Positions 8,767 through 17,214 of a stretch of 64,000 bases of DNA are shown here, one piece after another. The stretch is from 3-1-20CM-4-69-9 sp963833655. Its GTDB lineage: Bacteria; Actinomycetota; Thermoleophilia; Gaiellales; Gaiellaceae. The stretch is from positions 310,001 to 374,000 of the forward strand of contig CAWHYL010000006.1 in NCBI GenBank assembly GCA_963833655.1. Direction: 5' to 3'. The notes under the pieces are model-generated. The model searched no databases. It saw only the letters and a program-made list of their open reading frames with translations, and was not told the DNA's origin. Made by a program: the position numbers and the translations under genes. Position 1 is the stretch's first letter, and each line of letters starts with the position of its first letter.

Positions 8767-8865
8767 ACCAGACGTACTCGGCTGTACTCAGAGTACTCGA
8801 TGCACGTCCGAATGGGGACGGAGCTGGCTGAGCGAACGCAGACCTGCACCACGGGCAGCGATCGA

Positions 8866-8911
8866 GCGGCTTCGTAAAACGCGTGGACCGGTTCGATTCC
8901 GGCCGGGGCAC
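8866..8911 (+). other. tRNA 3'-half-like sequence (possible attachment-site scar)
   Basis: The segment has an anticodon-loop-like TTCGTAA (anticodon CGT, U33 and A37 in place). A T-arm GGTTCGATTCC follows with four of five stem pairs, then an acceptor-strand-like CGGGGCA. No matching 5' acceptor strand or D-arm is found upstream, the lower anticodon stem pairs only partly, and CCA is absent. This is what remains when an element integrates into the 3' end of a tRNA gene (here Thr-CGT-like), or a decayed tRNA. It is not an intact tRNA gene. Confidence 0.4.
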
Positions 8912-8954
8912 TGCGGACACCCGGCGAAAAAGGCCTCGAAACGGCGCCGGCACG

Positions 8955-11840
8955 CTAGAGACCGTTGCTGTCGGCGCGTTCGACGGCGCGCGCGAGCTCC
9001 ACTCGAGACGAGACGTCGGCCTTGCGAAAGATGTTGCGCAGGTGCGCCTCGACCGTCTTTTGACTGAGGAACAGCTCGGCTGCGATCTGCGGGTTCGTCT
9101 TGCGGTCGACGACCAGGCGCGCAACCTGCAGCTCTCGCGAGGTCAAGGCCTCGAGCCCCGTCGCGCCGGCTTTGCCGGGCCGCGTCCGACGGTGGATGCG
9201 GTGGCCGAGCTTGCGCAGCTCGCGCTCGGCCTCGTCGCGCCACCTCAGTGCGCCGCACGCCTCGAGCGTTGCGGCCGCCTGCTGCAATTCCGAGGCGGCT
9301 CGATCACGCTCGCCCGTTTGCGCCAGAGCCCGTCCGGCCAGCGTGCGCGCGAGGGCTGCCTCGATCGGCGCTCCGACCTCCTCGGCGCCCGACACCGCCA
9401 GGCGGGCTCGTTCGGCCGCCGCCGGGGCGTTCCCCGTATGGAGGTCGACCGCTGCCGCGGCTCGATTGGCCCAGGCGATCGCCATCGGAAGCTGGAGCGA
9501 GTCGGCCCAGGCCCGAGCAGCATCGGCTGCGCGTCTCGCGTCGCCGGGACGGTCGAGCGCGAGCCAGCAGAGCGTGAGCGACTCGAGGTAATGCGCCCTC
9601 GGCCCGCCGGCGATGAGCACCAGCTCCTCGCCTCCCGCAGAACCGAGCAGCAAGTCGACGGCGCGTTGTGGTTCCCCGGTCTCGAGCAACGCACGGGCCA
9701 GGTCGACGGCCGCCTCGGCTGAGTGGAACCCCGCGTCGAGATCCGCGCTCAGCTCGACCGCCTCCTGTGCGGCCGCGAGCGCCAGGGCGACCTCGCCGGC
9801 ATGCAGCGCCGCCGCTGAACGGCTGCCGAGACTCCACACCAGCGCATGCGTGTTTCCGAGCAGGCGTGCTGCCTCGATGCCACCGTCGAGGAGCTCCCCG
9901 GACTCGGCCAGCTTGCCGCGCATGCGCCAAAGGCCACCCAAGGTCAGGACGAGGACGAGGAAGAGCTCGCCCCCCTTTCCGGTTGCGCGTGCCACGGCGA
10001 GCGCACGGCTCGCGTGTCTGTCACCGTCGGCGTACCAACCGGCGTAGAGCTCCGTCCCGGCGAGCCTGGTCGCGGACTCGAGGTGGCGGGCGAGGTCTTC
10101 GTCAGTCAGCGAATCGACGAGGGCGGTGGCCTCTCGGCGGCACGCCTCTGCGCGCTCGGCCCCGCCCGTCATCGACTCCGCCATCGTGAGCAGGGCGAGC
10201 GCCGCCGCGGTCAAGGGCGTGTCCGCGAGCCGTCGCGCCGCAGCGACCGCACGCTCGGCGCAGGCATGCATCTCGTCATACCGCGCTCGCCAGACCAGAT
10301 TCACCGCGAGCTCGTTCATGAGCTCCACGGCTTCGGCGGAGCCTTGATCCGGAAGCCGTTCGATCGCGCTCGCAAGGCGCGAACCGGCCTGCTCGTGCCG
10401 TCCGAGCAAACCCTCGACGGCGGCGCACCTGCGCGCGACCGTCGCGTCGTCGGGAGCGATCGCGAGTGCCTCCAGGAGGACGTCGTGACTGTCAGCGAAA
10501 TGGCCGCTCGCCGTCTGCGCTGCAGCGCGCGCGAGCAGGAGCTCGATCCGCTCGCTCGAGGGCGCGCTCGCCGGAAGCAGGCGAAGAGCCTGGGCGAACC
10601 AGTTCGCCGCGCTTGCCGGTGCGAGACGCGCGGCGCCTTCGCCCGCCTCGCGCAAGACGGCGACTGCGCCGAGGTCGCCCTCGCGCGCGGAGCGTTCGAC
10701 GTGGTGCGCGCGCGCAGCAGCTGTCGCGCCGCGCGCGGAGAGCAGGTCCACGCAGCGCTCGTGCGCACCCAGTCGCCAACCGCCGGGCGTCGCCTCGTAC
10801 ACGGCGCGACGGATGAGCGGATGACGGAACCGAAAGCGTCGCGGCACCTCGGTGCTCCGAACGAGGTCGAGCACGAGCAGCTCGTCGATCGCTTCCATGG
10901 CCGCGGTCTCCGACGTCGAGGCAGCTGCGGCAGCCAGCTCGGGCTCGAAGGGGTCGCCGGCCACCGCCGCTCCCTCGAGCACGCGGCGCGCATCGCTCGA
11001 CAAGAGGCTGAGCTCCTCGCTGAGCGATGCGGCCACAGCGGATGGAACCTCGATCCCGCTGAGCAAGACATCGGGGCCAGTGCCGGTTCCGCCGTGACGG
11101 TCGAGCGAGCGGGCGAGCTGCTCCAGGTAGAACGGATTGCCGCCGCTCTCGTCATAGAGGACGGCCGCCTCCTCACCGACGAGCTCCTGAGCTTCGAGCG
11201 CGCTCAACGCGCCGAGCTCGATCTGGATCAACGCCCCTGCGCGTTCGGCCCGTTCAATTGCGACCGAGAAGCGCTCGGCCTTCCGGTGCGGACGGACGGC
11301 CACGACCATGAGGACGCCGGCGCGTGGGGGCCGCCGCAGCAGCGCACCGAGAAGCTCGACGGAGGCCGGGTCGGCCCAGTGGACGTCGTCGAGCACGAGG
11401 ACCAGCGACCGCGTCTTTGCCAGCTCCTCGAGCAGGGCGCGCACCGCCCGGTGGCTGCGATAGCGCTCGTGGAGTGCAACGCCGCTCGCTGCCCCGAGGG
11501 CGGAGAGCGAAGGGAAGACCTGCGAAAGCTCCGCGCGCACGTCTTCGTCCAACGCGCCGAAGCGATCGGGACCGAGCCCGCGCAGATACTCGTCGAGCGC
11601 GTCCACGAAGAGCGAGAACGGCAGGTCGCGCTCGAGCTCGGAAGCCGAGCCGGCGAGGACGAGGCGTCCGCCACGGTCGGCGGAGCCCGCGAACTCGGCA
11701 AGAAAACGTGTCTTGCCGATCCCCGGCTCGCCGATGAGGGCGACCGCGGAGGGGATCCCCTGATCGACCTCGGCGAGGACTCGGTCGAACGTGCCGAGCT
11801 CCTCGGCGCGGCCGACGAACTGGTCGTTTAGCAGGGCCAT
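8955..11840 (-). CDS. Large LuxR-family transcriptional regulator with AAA/STAND ATPase (LAL type)
   Basis: A 961-residue regulator. The N-terminal AAA/STAND ATPase begins FVGRAEELGTF, with Walker A GEPGIGKT (about 37-44) and Walker B LVLVLDDVHWAD. A long Ala/Leu/Arg-rich helical TPR-like middle follows. The C-terminal LuxR helix-turn-helix (last ~65 residues) has LTSRELQVARLV, then IAAELFLSQKTVEAHLRNI. LAL regulators use ATP binding and helical-repeat sensing to switch DNA binding. I prefer ATG 11840 (GGAG 6 nt upstream) over an in-frame start 42 nt earlier. It is divergent from the small-protein/MMPL operon at 11949, and the shared intergenic region holds the CCCGATGTCGGG motif, so it is a candidate regulator of that motif. 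Confidence 0.88.
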   Translation of the reverse strand: MALLNDQFVGRAEELGTFDRVLAEVDQGIPSAVALIGEPGIGKTRFLAEFAGSADRGGRLVLAGSASELERDLPFSLFVDALDEYLRGLGPDRFGALDEDVRAELSQVFPSLSALGAASGVALHERYRSHRAVRALLEELAKTRSLVLVLDDVHWADPASVELLGALLRRPPRAGVLMVVAVRPHRKAERFSVAIERAERAGALIQIELGALSALEAQELVGEEAAVLYDESGGNPFYLEQLARSLDRHGGTGTGPDVLLSGIEVPSAVAASLSEELSLLSSDARRVLEGAAVAGDPFEPELAAAAASTSETAAMEAIDELLVLDLVRSTEVPRRFRFRHPLIRRAVYEATPGGWRLGAHERCVDLLSARGATAAARAHHVERSAREGDLGAVAVLREAGEGAARLAPASAANWFAQALRLLPASAPSSERIELLLARAAAQTASGHFADSHDVLLEALAIAPDDATVARRCAAVEGLLGRHEQAGSRLASAIERLPDQGSAEAVELMNELAVNLVWRARYDEMHACAERAVAAARRLADTPLTAAALALLTMAESMTGGAERAEACRREATALVDSLTDEDLARHLESATRLAGTELYAGWYADGDRHASRALAVARATGKGGELFLVLVLTLGGLWRMRGKLAESGELLDGGIEAARLLGNTHALVWSLGSRSAAALHAGEVALALAAAQEAVELSADLDAGFHSAEAAVDLARALLETGEPQRAVDLLLGSAGGEELVLIAGGPRAHYLESLTLCWLALDRPGDARRAADAARAWADSLQLPMAIAWANRAAAAVDLHTGNAPAAAERARLAVSGAEEVGAPIEAALARTLAGRALAQTGERDRAASELQQAAATLEACGALRWRDEAERELRKLGHRIHRRTRPGKAGATGLEALTSRELQVARLVVDRKTNPQIAAELFLSQKTVEAHLRNIFRKADVSSRVELARAVERADSNGL

Positions 11841-11908
11841 TTCGTTCTCCGGCCAGGGTAGATCAGCTGTGCCCGATCCCAAAATCAGGGTGCAGGATCA
11901 GGGTGCCG

Positions 11909-11925
11909 CCCCGATGTCGGGCCGG
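11909..11925 (+). promoter_or_regulatory. Palindromic motif CCCGATGTCGGG in a divergent promoter region
   Basis: CCCCGATGTCGGGCCGG lies 24-40 nt upstream of the GTG start at 11949 and 69-85 nt upstream of the divergent LuxR gene. The same 17 bases occur on the minus strand at 50402-50418, upstream of a CBS-BON gene. Variants lie upstream of hsp20, osmC and the phosphoketolase operon. The core is an inverted repeat (CCCGA / TCGGG), the form expected of a dimeric operator. Function is inferred from position and recurrence only. Confidence 0.45.
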
Positions 11926-11948
11926 CGGCGCTGCGCCAGTCTCGGCGG

Positions 11949-12191
11949 GTGGCCCATTACTTGCTCCACCACCACCACGAGCCCCACGAGTGCGGCACCG
12001 TCTTCGCCTCGTTCAAGGGGCACGAAAGCCCGCTTCGTCACCTGCCGACGCTCGCCTCGTGCCGCTCCGGCGGTCACGCGATCTGGTGGACGGTCGAGAG
12101 CGTGACCGAAGAGGACGCACTCCGTCTGTTGCCCCGCTACGTCGCCGAGCGCACGACCGCCACGAGCGTGAGCGAGGTCGACATCCCATGA
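11949..12191 (+). CDS. Small conserved protein, His-rich N-terminus (unknown function)
   Basis: An 80-residue soluble protein with no signal or membrane segment. It begins with a His cluster (HYLLHHHHEPHECG) with one Cys, which could bind a metal; a second conserved-looking segment is GGHAIWWTVES, and it ends in AERTTATSVSEVDIP. It resembles short uncharacterised actinobacterial proteins, but I cannot assign a named domain. The start is GTG 11949. It is followed 11 nt later by another small protein and then an MMPL transporter, suggesting a three-gene operon controlled from the motif-bearing region just upstream. Confidence 0.7.
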   Translation: MAHYLLHHHHEPHECGTVFASFKGHESPLRHLPTLASCRSGGHAIWWTVESVTEEDALRLLPRYVAERTTATSVSEVDIP

Positions 12192-12202
12192 CAGGAGGAC
12201 AC

Positions 12203-12403
12203 ATGAGCCCCGCACATCCGCACACCCGCGAGCTCGCCGCACGAGAGAGCGACGGCATCTACGTCCTGCTGCTCTGGCACCCGCGCGAGGACGCGGTCAC
12301 GGTCTCCGTCGAGGACGGCCGCCGCGGAGACCGCTTCCAACTCGCAGTTGCTCCCGAAGAGGCCCTCGACGCCTTCTACCACCCATTCGCGTACGCCGCC
12401 TAG
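12203..12403 (+). CDS. Small conserved protein (unknown function)
   Basis: A 66-residue protein. The frame is open far upstream, but ATG 12203 has a strong AGGAGG 4 nt before it and follows the previous stop by 11 nt. The sequence begins SPAHPHTRELAARESDGIYV, has an acidic central part (EDAVTVSVEDGRRGDRFQLAV) and ends in ALDAFYHPFAYAA. Similar short proteins are common in actinobacteria, usually unannotated. Soluble, no cysteines. Its place between the His-rich protein and an MMPL exporter suggests joint regulation, perhaps as a stress-related accessory; the function is unknown. Confidence 0.75.
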   Translation: MSPAHPHTRELAARESDGIYVLLLWHPREDAVTVSVEDGRRGDRFQLAVAPEEALDAFYHPFAYAA

Positions 12404-12423
12404 CGGCTGAAAGGAGAATCGTC

Positions 12424-14625
12424 ATGCCCCGCAGAACGAACCAGAACCGCAACCTGGCGGCACGCATGGGCAGCTGGAGCGCCGCCCACTGGAAGACCGC
12501 AACCTTTGGTTGGCTCGCTCTCGTCGTCGTCGCCTTCGCCGTCGGCGGCCAGATCGGGACGAAGCAGATCGATCCGAACGCCAAGGGGCCGGGCGAGTCG
12601 GGTCGGATGGACAAGATCCTCGACGCCGGCTTCAAGCAGCCCGCGGGCGAAAGCGTGCTGATCCAGAACCGCTCGCTGCAGACGGGAACGCCCGCCTTCG
12701 CTGCCGCGGTCGACGATGTCGTCGCACGCTTGTCGAGGGTGGCAGTCGTGCGCAACGTGCGGCCGCCGAAGATCGCCGGCGACCGCCACGCCGTGCTGGT
12801 CGATTTCGACATCACGGGCGACAAGAACACCGCAGCCGACCGGCTCGGTCCCGTGCTCAAGAGCGTCGCCGATGCGGGCAAGGCCCATCCGTCGTTCTTC
12901 GTCGGCGAGTTCGGTGGCGCCAGCGCTGCCAAGGGCGTCGACACGGCGTTCGCGGACGATCTGAAGAGCGCCGGAGCGCTCTCGATCCCGCTGACGTTGA
13001 TCATCCTCGTCGTGGCGTTCGGCGCGCTGGTCGCGGCGGGAATCCCGCTGCTGCTTGCCCTCACGGCGGTCGTCGCAACCTTCGGGCTCGCGGCGTTGCC
13101 GAGTCACGTGCTTCCCCTTGCACAGGAGGCGTTCGCCGTCGTGCTGCTGATCGGGCTCGCCGTCGGCGTGGACTACTCGCTCTTCTATCTGCGCCGAGAG
13201 CGCGAGGAGCGTGCGGCCGGCCGGAGTCCCGAGGAAGCCCTCGAAGTCGCCGCCGCAACGTCAGGGCGGTCCGTGCTCATCTCGGGGCTGACCGTCATGG
13301 TTGCGATGGCCGGGCTGTTCTTGACGGGCGATGCGACATTCGCATCCTTCGGATACGCGACGATCATCGTGGTCGCGGTGGCGATGCTCGGCTCGCTCAC
13401 GGTTCTGCCGGCGCTGCTGTCGAAGCTCGGCGACCGGGTCGACCGGCTGCACGTCCCGCTCGTCGGGCGGCGACGGCGCAGCGCCCGCGAGGGTGGCGCC
13501 TGGGGTTGGATCGTCGACGCGGTGCTGCGCCGACCGCTCCTCTCCGCCTCACTCGCCGCCGGCTTGCTGGTTGCCCTGGCGATTCCGGCGCTGCAGCTCC
13601 ACATGGCAACGCCGGGGCCGGACACGTTTCCGCAGAAGCTGGCGGTCGTCAAGGCGTACGACCGCATGCAGCAGGAGTTCCCCGGGAACGCGCTGCCGGC
13701 AAACGTCGTCGTCAAGGCGTCCGACGTGAACGCGCCGTCTCTCCGCACAGCGATCGCGGCGCTGCGACGTCGGGCGCTCGCCACCGGACAGATCGAGAAG
13801 CCGATCACGGTCGAGACAAATCGGAGCGGCACCGTGGCGAACATCACGATGCCGATCAAGGGCACCGGCACCGACGCCGCCTCGATGAGCGCGCTCGCGC
13901 TGCTGCGCGACAAGCTCATACCGGCGACCGTCGGCACCGTCCCAGGAGCAGACGTGGGCGTCACCGGCATCGCCGCGCGCTGGAGCGACGAGCTGAAGCA
14001 GCAGAAGTCGAAGCTCCCCTACGTCATGGCGTTCGTGCTCGTCTTCGCCTTCGTCCTGATGCTGATCGCATTCCGCTCGATCGTCGTCGCCTTGAAGGCG
14101 ATCGTCCTGAACCTCCTGTCGGTCGGCGCGGCATTCGGGATCCTGGTGCTGGTCTTCCAACACGGGGTCGGGAAGGGCATCCTCGGCTTCAGCTCGACCG
14201 CGGGAATCTCCCCGGTGGTCCCGCTGCTCCTGTTCGTGATCCTGTTCGGGCTCTCGATGGACTACCACGTGTTCATCATCAGCCGGATCCGAGAGACGTT
14301 CGATCGCGGCGCGAGCATGGACGACGCGATCTCCTACGGGATCAAGTCCACCGCCGGCGTCGTCACGAGCGCAGCGATTGTCATGGTCGCGGTGTTCTCG
14401 ATCTTCGCGACGTTGTCGATGTTGATGTTCAAGCAGTTCGGAGTCGGGCTGGCGGCGGCGATCCTGATCGACGCGACGATCGTTCGCGGCGTGCTGCTGC
14501 CGGCGACGATGAAGCTGCTCGGCGAGCGGAACTGGTACCTGCCGCGCTGGCTCGAGTGGCTTCCTCGGCTCGAAGGACGCGAGTCGGAGCCCGCAGTGGA
14601 TGCAGAGCCCGCGCTCTCTGCCTAA
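12424..14625 (+). CDS. MMPL/RND-family transporter
   Basis: A 733-residue proton-driven membrane transporter with the duplicated MMPL layout: helix 1, a periplasmic loop, five helices (including VGVDYSLFYLRREREERAAG), a second loop and five more helices (FGLSMDYHVFIISRIRETFD). The two GxDYS / SMDYH motifs are the hallmark charged helices of proton relay in this family. The RBS AAAGGAG lies 7 nt before ATG 12424. MMPL proteins export lipids or hydrophobic compounds; the substrate here is unknown. It follows the two small proteins by 20 nt. A second MMPL gene lies at 17215. Confidence 0.92.
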   Translation: MPRRTNQNRNLAARMGSWSAAHWKTATFGWLALVVVAFAVGGQIGTKQIDPNAKGPGESGRMDKILDAGFKQPAGESVLIQNRSLQTGTPAFAAAVDDVVARLSRVAVVRNVRPPKIAGDRHAVLVDFDITGDKNTAADRLGPVLKSVADAGKAHPSFFVGEFGGASAAKGVDTAFADDLKSAGALSIPLTLIILVVAFGALVAAGIPLLLALTAVVATFGLAALPSHVLPLAQEAFAVVLLIGLAVGVDYSLFYLRREREERAAGRSPEEALEVAAATSGRSVLISGLTVMVAMAGLFLTGDATFASFGYATIIVVAVAMLGSLTVLPALLSKLGDRVDRLHVPLVGRRRRSAREGGAWGWIVDAVLRRPLLSASLAAGLLVALAIPALQLHMATPGPDTFPQKLAVVKAYDRMQQEFPGNALPANVVVKASDVNAPSLRTAIAALRRRALATGQIEKPITVETNRSGTVANITMPIKGTGTDAASMSALALLRDKLIPATVGTVPGADVGVTGIAARWSDELKQQKSKLPYVMAFVLVFAFVLMLIAFRSIVVALKAIVLNLLSVGAAFGILVLVFQHGVGKGILGFSSTAGISPVVPLLLFVILFGLSMDYHVFIISRIRETFDRGASMDDAISYGIKSTAGVVTSAAIVMVAVFSIFATLSMLMFKQFGVGLAAAILIDATIVRGVLLPATMKLLGERNWYLPRWLEWLPRLEGRESEPAVDAEPALSA

Positions 14626-14637
14626 GACAAACACGGC

Positions 14638-14670
14638 CTGGACCTCCGGCCCCGCCGGCCGGAGGTCCAG
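14638..14670 (+). terminator. Hairpin between MMPL gene and downstream membrane gene
   Basis: A perfect 12-bp stem (CTGGACCTCCGG / CCGGAGGTCCAG) with a 9-nt loop starts 12 nt after the MMPL stop. There is no T-run, so it may be an attenuator or a 3'-end stabiliser; the next gene starts 28 nt later in the same direction. Confidence 0.5.
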
Positions 14671-14697
14671 CCGCCTCGATGAAAAGGAGTACTACTC

Positions 14698-15387
14698 ATG
14701 CAAGCCGAGCCACATCCGCAGAAGCGCACCGGTCTGCCGATCGGTGCCTGGGTCGCCGCCTCCCTCGGCGTGCTGGTGCTCGCCGCAGGCGCAACGACGA
14801 TCTGGGCCGACGCCTCGAAGCGCGACGACAACGGCTACTTCTCCGCCGACGCGCACCGCTACGGGACTCACACACGGGCGATCTCGACGGAGAGCATCAC
14901 CGTCGGGAGCTACGTTCCCACGTGGCTCGCAGGAAAGGTCCGACTCGACGTCTCCGGCGACAAGCCGTTGTTCGTCGGGATCGCATCGAAGAGCACGGTC
15001 GACGCCTACCTGGCCCGGATCGACCACACGGAAGCGACGCACCTCGGCCTCGATCCGTTCAAGGTCACCTACGTCGACCACCCCGGGACGGTCGATCCCG
15101 GGCGGCCCGCAGGCGAGCCGTTCTGGGCGGCCAAGGTCTCCGGTCGCAAAGGCCCACTGCTGTGGAACCTCCGGTCGGGCAAATGGTCGATCGTCGTGAT
15201 GAATGCAGACGGCTCTCGCGGCGTCGCGGCAACCCTCGGTGTCGGTGTCAAGGTTCCGGCGGCGCTCTGGGTCGGGATCGGGTTGAGCCTCTTCGGGGCC
15301 GCGCTGCTCGCCGCTGCACTGCTCATGTTCGAGGCGCGTACGCGGGCCGGCAGTCGGCGCGGCGCGAAAACGGTCTTGGCCAGCTAG
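14698..15387 (+). CDS. Membrane protein with extracytoplasmic domain (unknown function)
   Basis: A 229-residue protein: a cytoplasmic N-terminus, helix 1 (GAWVAASLGVLVLAAGATTIW, about 16-36), an extracytoplasmic beta-rich domain of about 150 residues, and helix 2 (WVGIGLSLFGAALLAAALLMF, about 187-207) with a basic tail. The outer domain contains YVDHPGTVDPGRPAGEPFW and WNLRSGKWSIVVMNADGSRG; such GEPFWAAS-like segments occur in many uncharacterised actinobacterial membrane proteins. RBS AAAAGGAG precedes ATG 14698. It lies behind the MMPL gene and may assist that transporter; no function is assigned. Confidence 0.75.
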   Translation: MQAEPHPQKRTGLPIGAWVAASLGVLVLAAGATTIWADASKRDDNGYFSADAHRYGTHTRAISTESITVGSYVPTWLAGKVRLDVSGDKPLFVGIASKSTVDAYLARIDHTEATHLGLDPFKVTYVDHPGTVDPGRPAGEPFWAAKVSGRKGPLLWNLRSGKWSIVVMNADGSRGVAATLGVGVKVPAALWVGIGLSLFGAALLAAALLMFEARTRAGSRRGAKTVLAS

Positions 15388-15397
15388 GACGCGGCTG

Positions 15398-17116
15398 TCA
15401 GGGTCGAGCGTCGACCCCTTCAGGCTCCTCCACGGTCGGGTCGCCGATGTATTCGAGCGCCCGGTGTGCGGGGAGCCTGCTGCGGATCGCGAACGCGTAG
15501 ACGGCGAGGCTGAACACTGCAACGGCGAGAATGTCCCAGCCGAACGTGAGCTCGTTTCGCGGCCCGTGCAGGCCGAGCAGCGGGATCGAGCTGGGCGTCT
15601 TCGTGTCGAAGGAGCTGAGGTACGAGATCGCCCCCATGCCGAGAAGGTACGGCCAGAGCCAAGCGGCGCTTCGCCAGTCGAGCGGCAGCTTCCGCGCGGT
15701 CGGATCGGTGGCAGCCGACACGCCCAGCAACGCAAACCCGATCAGGATCGCCGCGACGAGTTTCCACATCACGGCCCAGCCGGTGAACAGGAGGATCTCA
15801 CTCGCAGCGACGAACGTTCCGGGCGCCAGCACGGTCGCGGCCGGCAGCCTGAAGGAACGTGGCCGCGCAGGATCCTGACGCCTGAGCGCTCCCAGTGCGA
15901 GCGGCGCCATCGCGTACACGGCGACGGCCGCTGCCGAAATGAAGCCGACCAGCTGCTGCCAGCCCGGGAAGGGTAGGAGGATCACCAAGCCGCAGATGAA
16001 CGAGAACGCGATCGCAAAGGAAGGCGTTCCGCGCGGTGTGAGGCGGGCGAAGGCCGACGGGATGAAGCCGTTGCGCGCGAGCGCGAAGGTGAGACGCGCG
16101 CTGGCGCCGGTGTAGATCAGACCGGTGCCGCCGGGCGAGACGATTGCGTCGGTGTACAGCAGGACCGCGAGCCAGCCGAGGCCGAGTGCCGTCGCAAGTG
16201 CCGCGAAGGGACCGAACAAATGGCCGTTTCCGGAGAACGAGACAGCCGCCCATCCCTGCGAGAGCTCCGAAGGATCGAGTGCCAGGATGAACGCCACCTG
16301 GAGCGCGATGTAGAGGAGGATCGCCACCGTCATCCCGCCGATGATCGCGAGGGGGATGTTCCGCCTCGGGTTGCGAGTCTCCCCGCCGAGCTGAACCGCC
16401 TGTTCGAAACCGAGGCCGGCGAAGATGACACCGCCCGACGACAGCGCGAGAAACACTCCCTTCCACCCGAAGGGCATGAAGCCACCGTGCGCGCTGAAGT
16501 TCTGCGTGTGCGCGGAGGTCGCGATCAGCGCGGCAACGGTCACGACCGGAACCAGCAGCTTCCAGCAGACGGCGAGCATGTTGACGTCGGCGAGCCAGCG
16601 CACGCCCATCACGTTGATCGTGCAGAAGAGCAAGAGCAGCGCCCCCGCGACGAAGTAGCCCTGAACAGTCAGGACCGCCCGGCCGCCCGACACGGTCGTG
16701 AGCGAGGAGATGTAGTTCGACGCGTACAGAAGCATGGCCTCGACCATGATCGGCCCCACTGTCACCGCGCCGAGAAATGCGACCCACCCGCTCGTGAAGC
16801 CGACCAGGTTCCCGAAGGCATAGCGGGGGAAGCGGGCGCTGCCTCCCGCCACCGGGTACATCCCTCCCAGCTCAGCGTGCGTCAACGCGAGCAGCATCAC
16901 CACTCCGCCGCCGAGCACCCAGGAGATGACGGCGGCCGGCCCGGCGAGCGACGAGGCATACAACGCGCCGAACAACCAACCAGCGCCGATGATCGATCCC
17001 AGGGACGCGAAGAGGAGCCCGAGGAAGCCGATGTCACGGCGCAGCTTTCGCGCCGCGCGCGCGGGGCTGGCCACCAGCGGTTGCGCGAGTCCTGCCGTCC
17101 CCCTGACCCCTTCCAA
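15398..17116 (-). CDS. APC-superfamily amino acid permease
   Basis: A secondary transporter of up to 572 residues with about 12 membrane helices. The first helix carries the substrate-binding unwound segment ASLGSIIGAGWLFG, which in APC proteins contacts the amino/carboxyl groups. Helix 6 region reads ALSSGGVIFAGLGFEQAVQLGGETRNP, typical of amino acid/polyamine permeases. The start is uncertain: the TTG at 17116 lies inside a GGGGTCAGA-like element, and a GTG at 17074 would remove 14 residues. It converges with the membrane protein at 15387 and is divergent from MMPL 2. Confidence 0.88.
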   Translation of the reverse strand: MEGVRGTAGLAQPLVASPARAARKLRRDIGFLGLLFASLGSIIGAGWLFGALYASSLAGPAAVISWVLGGGVVMLLALTHAELGGMYPVAGGSARFPRYAFGNLVGFTSGWVAFLGAVTVGPIMVEAMLLYASNYISSLTTVSGGRAVLTVQGYFVAGALLLLFCTINVMGVRWLADVNMLAVCWKLLVPVVTVAALIATSAHTQNFSAHGGFMPFGWKGVFLALSSGGVIFAGLGFEQAVQLGGETRNPRRNIPLAIIGGMTVAILLYIALQVAFILALDPSELSQGWAAVSFSGNGHLFGPFAALATALGLGWLAVLLYTDAIVSPGGTGLIYTGASARLTFALARNGFIPSAFARLTPRGTPSFAIAFSFICGLVILLPFPGWQQLVGFISAAAVAVYAMAPLALGALRRQDPARPRSFRLPAATVLAPGTFVAASEILLFTGWAVMWKLVAAILIGFALLGVSAATDPTARKLPLDWRSAAWLWPYLLGMGAISYLSSFDTKTPSSIPLLGLHGPRNELTFGWDILAVAVFSLAVYAFAIRSRLPAHRALEYIGDPTVEEPEGVDARP

Positions 17117-17214
17117 TCTGACCCCCGAGACCTAGTCAGGCACGGCCCCGATCATGGCCCATGTCCGCGTCTGCCACAACCGGGGGTCTCGGCTGCGCTA
17201 TACCTGGGGCAGAG

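Noticed and set aside
8503..8877. 124-codon plus-strand frame as a real gene
   Set aside because: Only the first ~50 residues resemble a hydrolase and lack the nucleophile and catalytic His; the rest runs through repeat B and the tRNA-like region.
8866..8911. Functional tRNA-Thr
   Set aside because: No 5' acceptor strand or D-arm, incomplete anticodon stem and no CCA.
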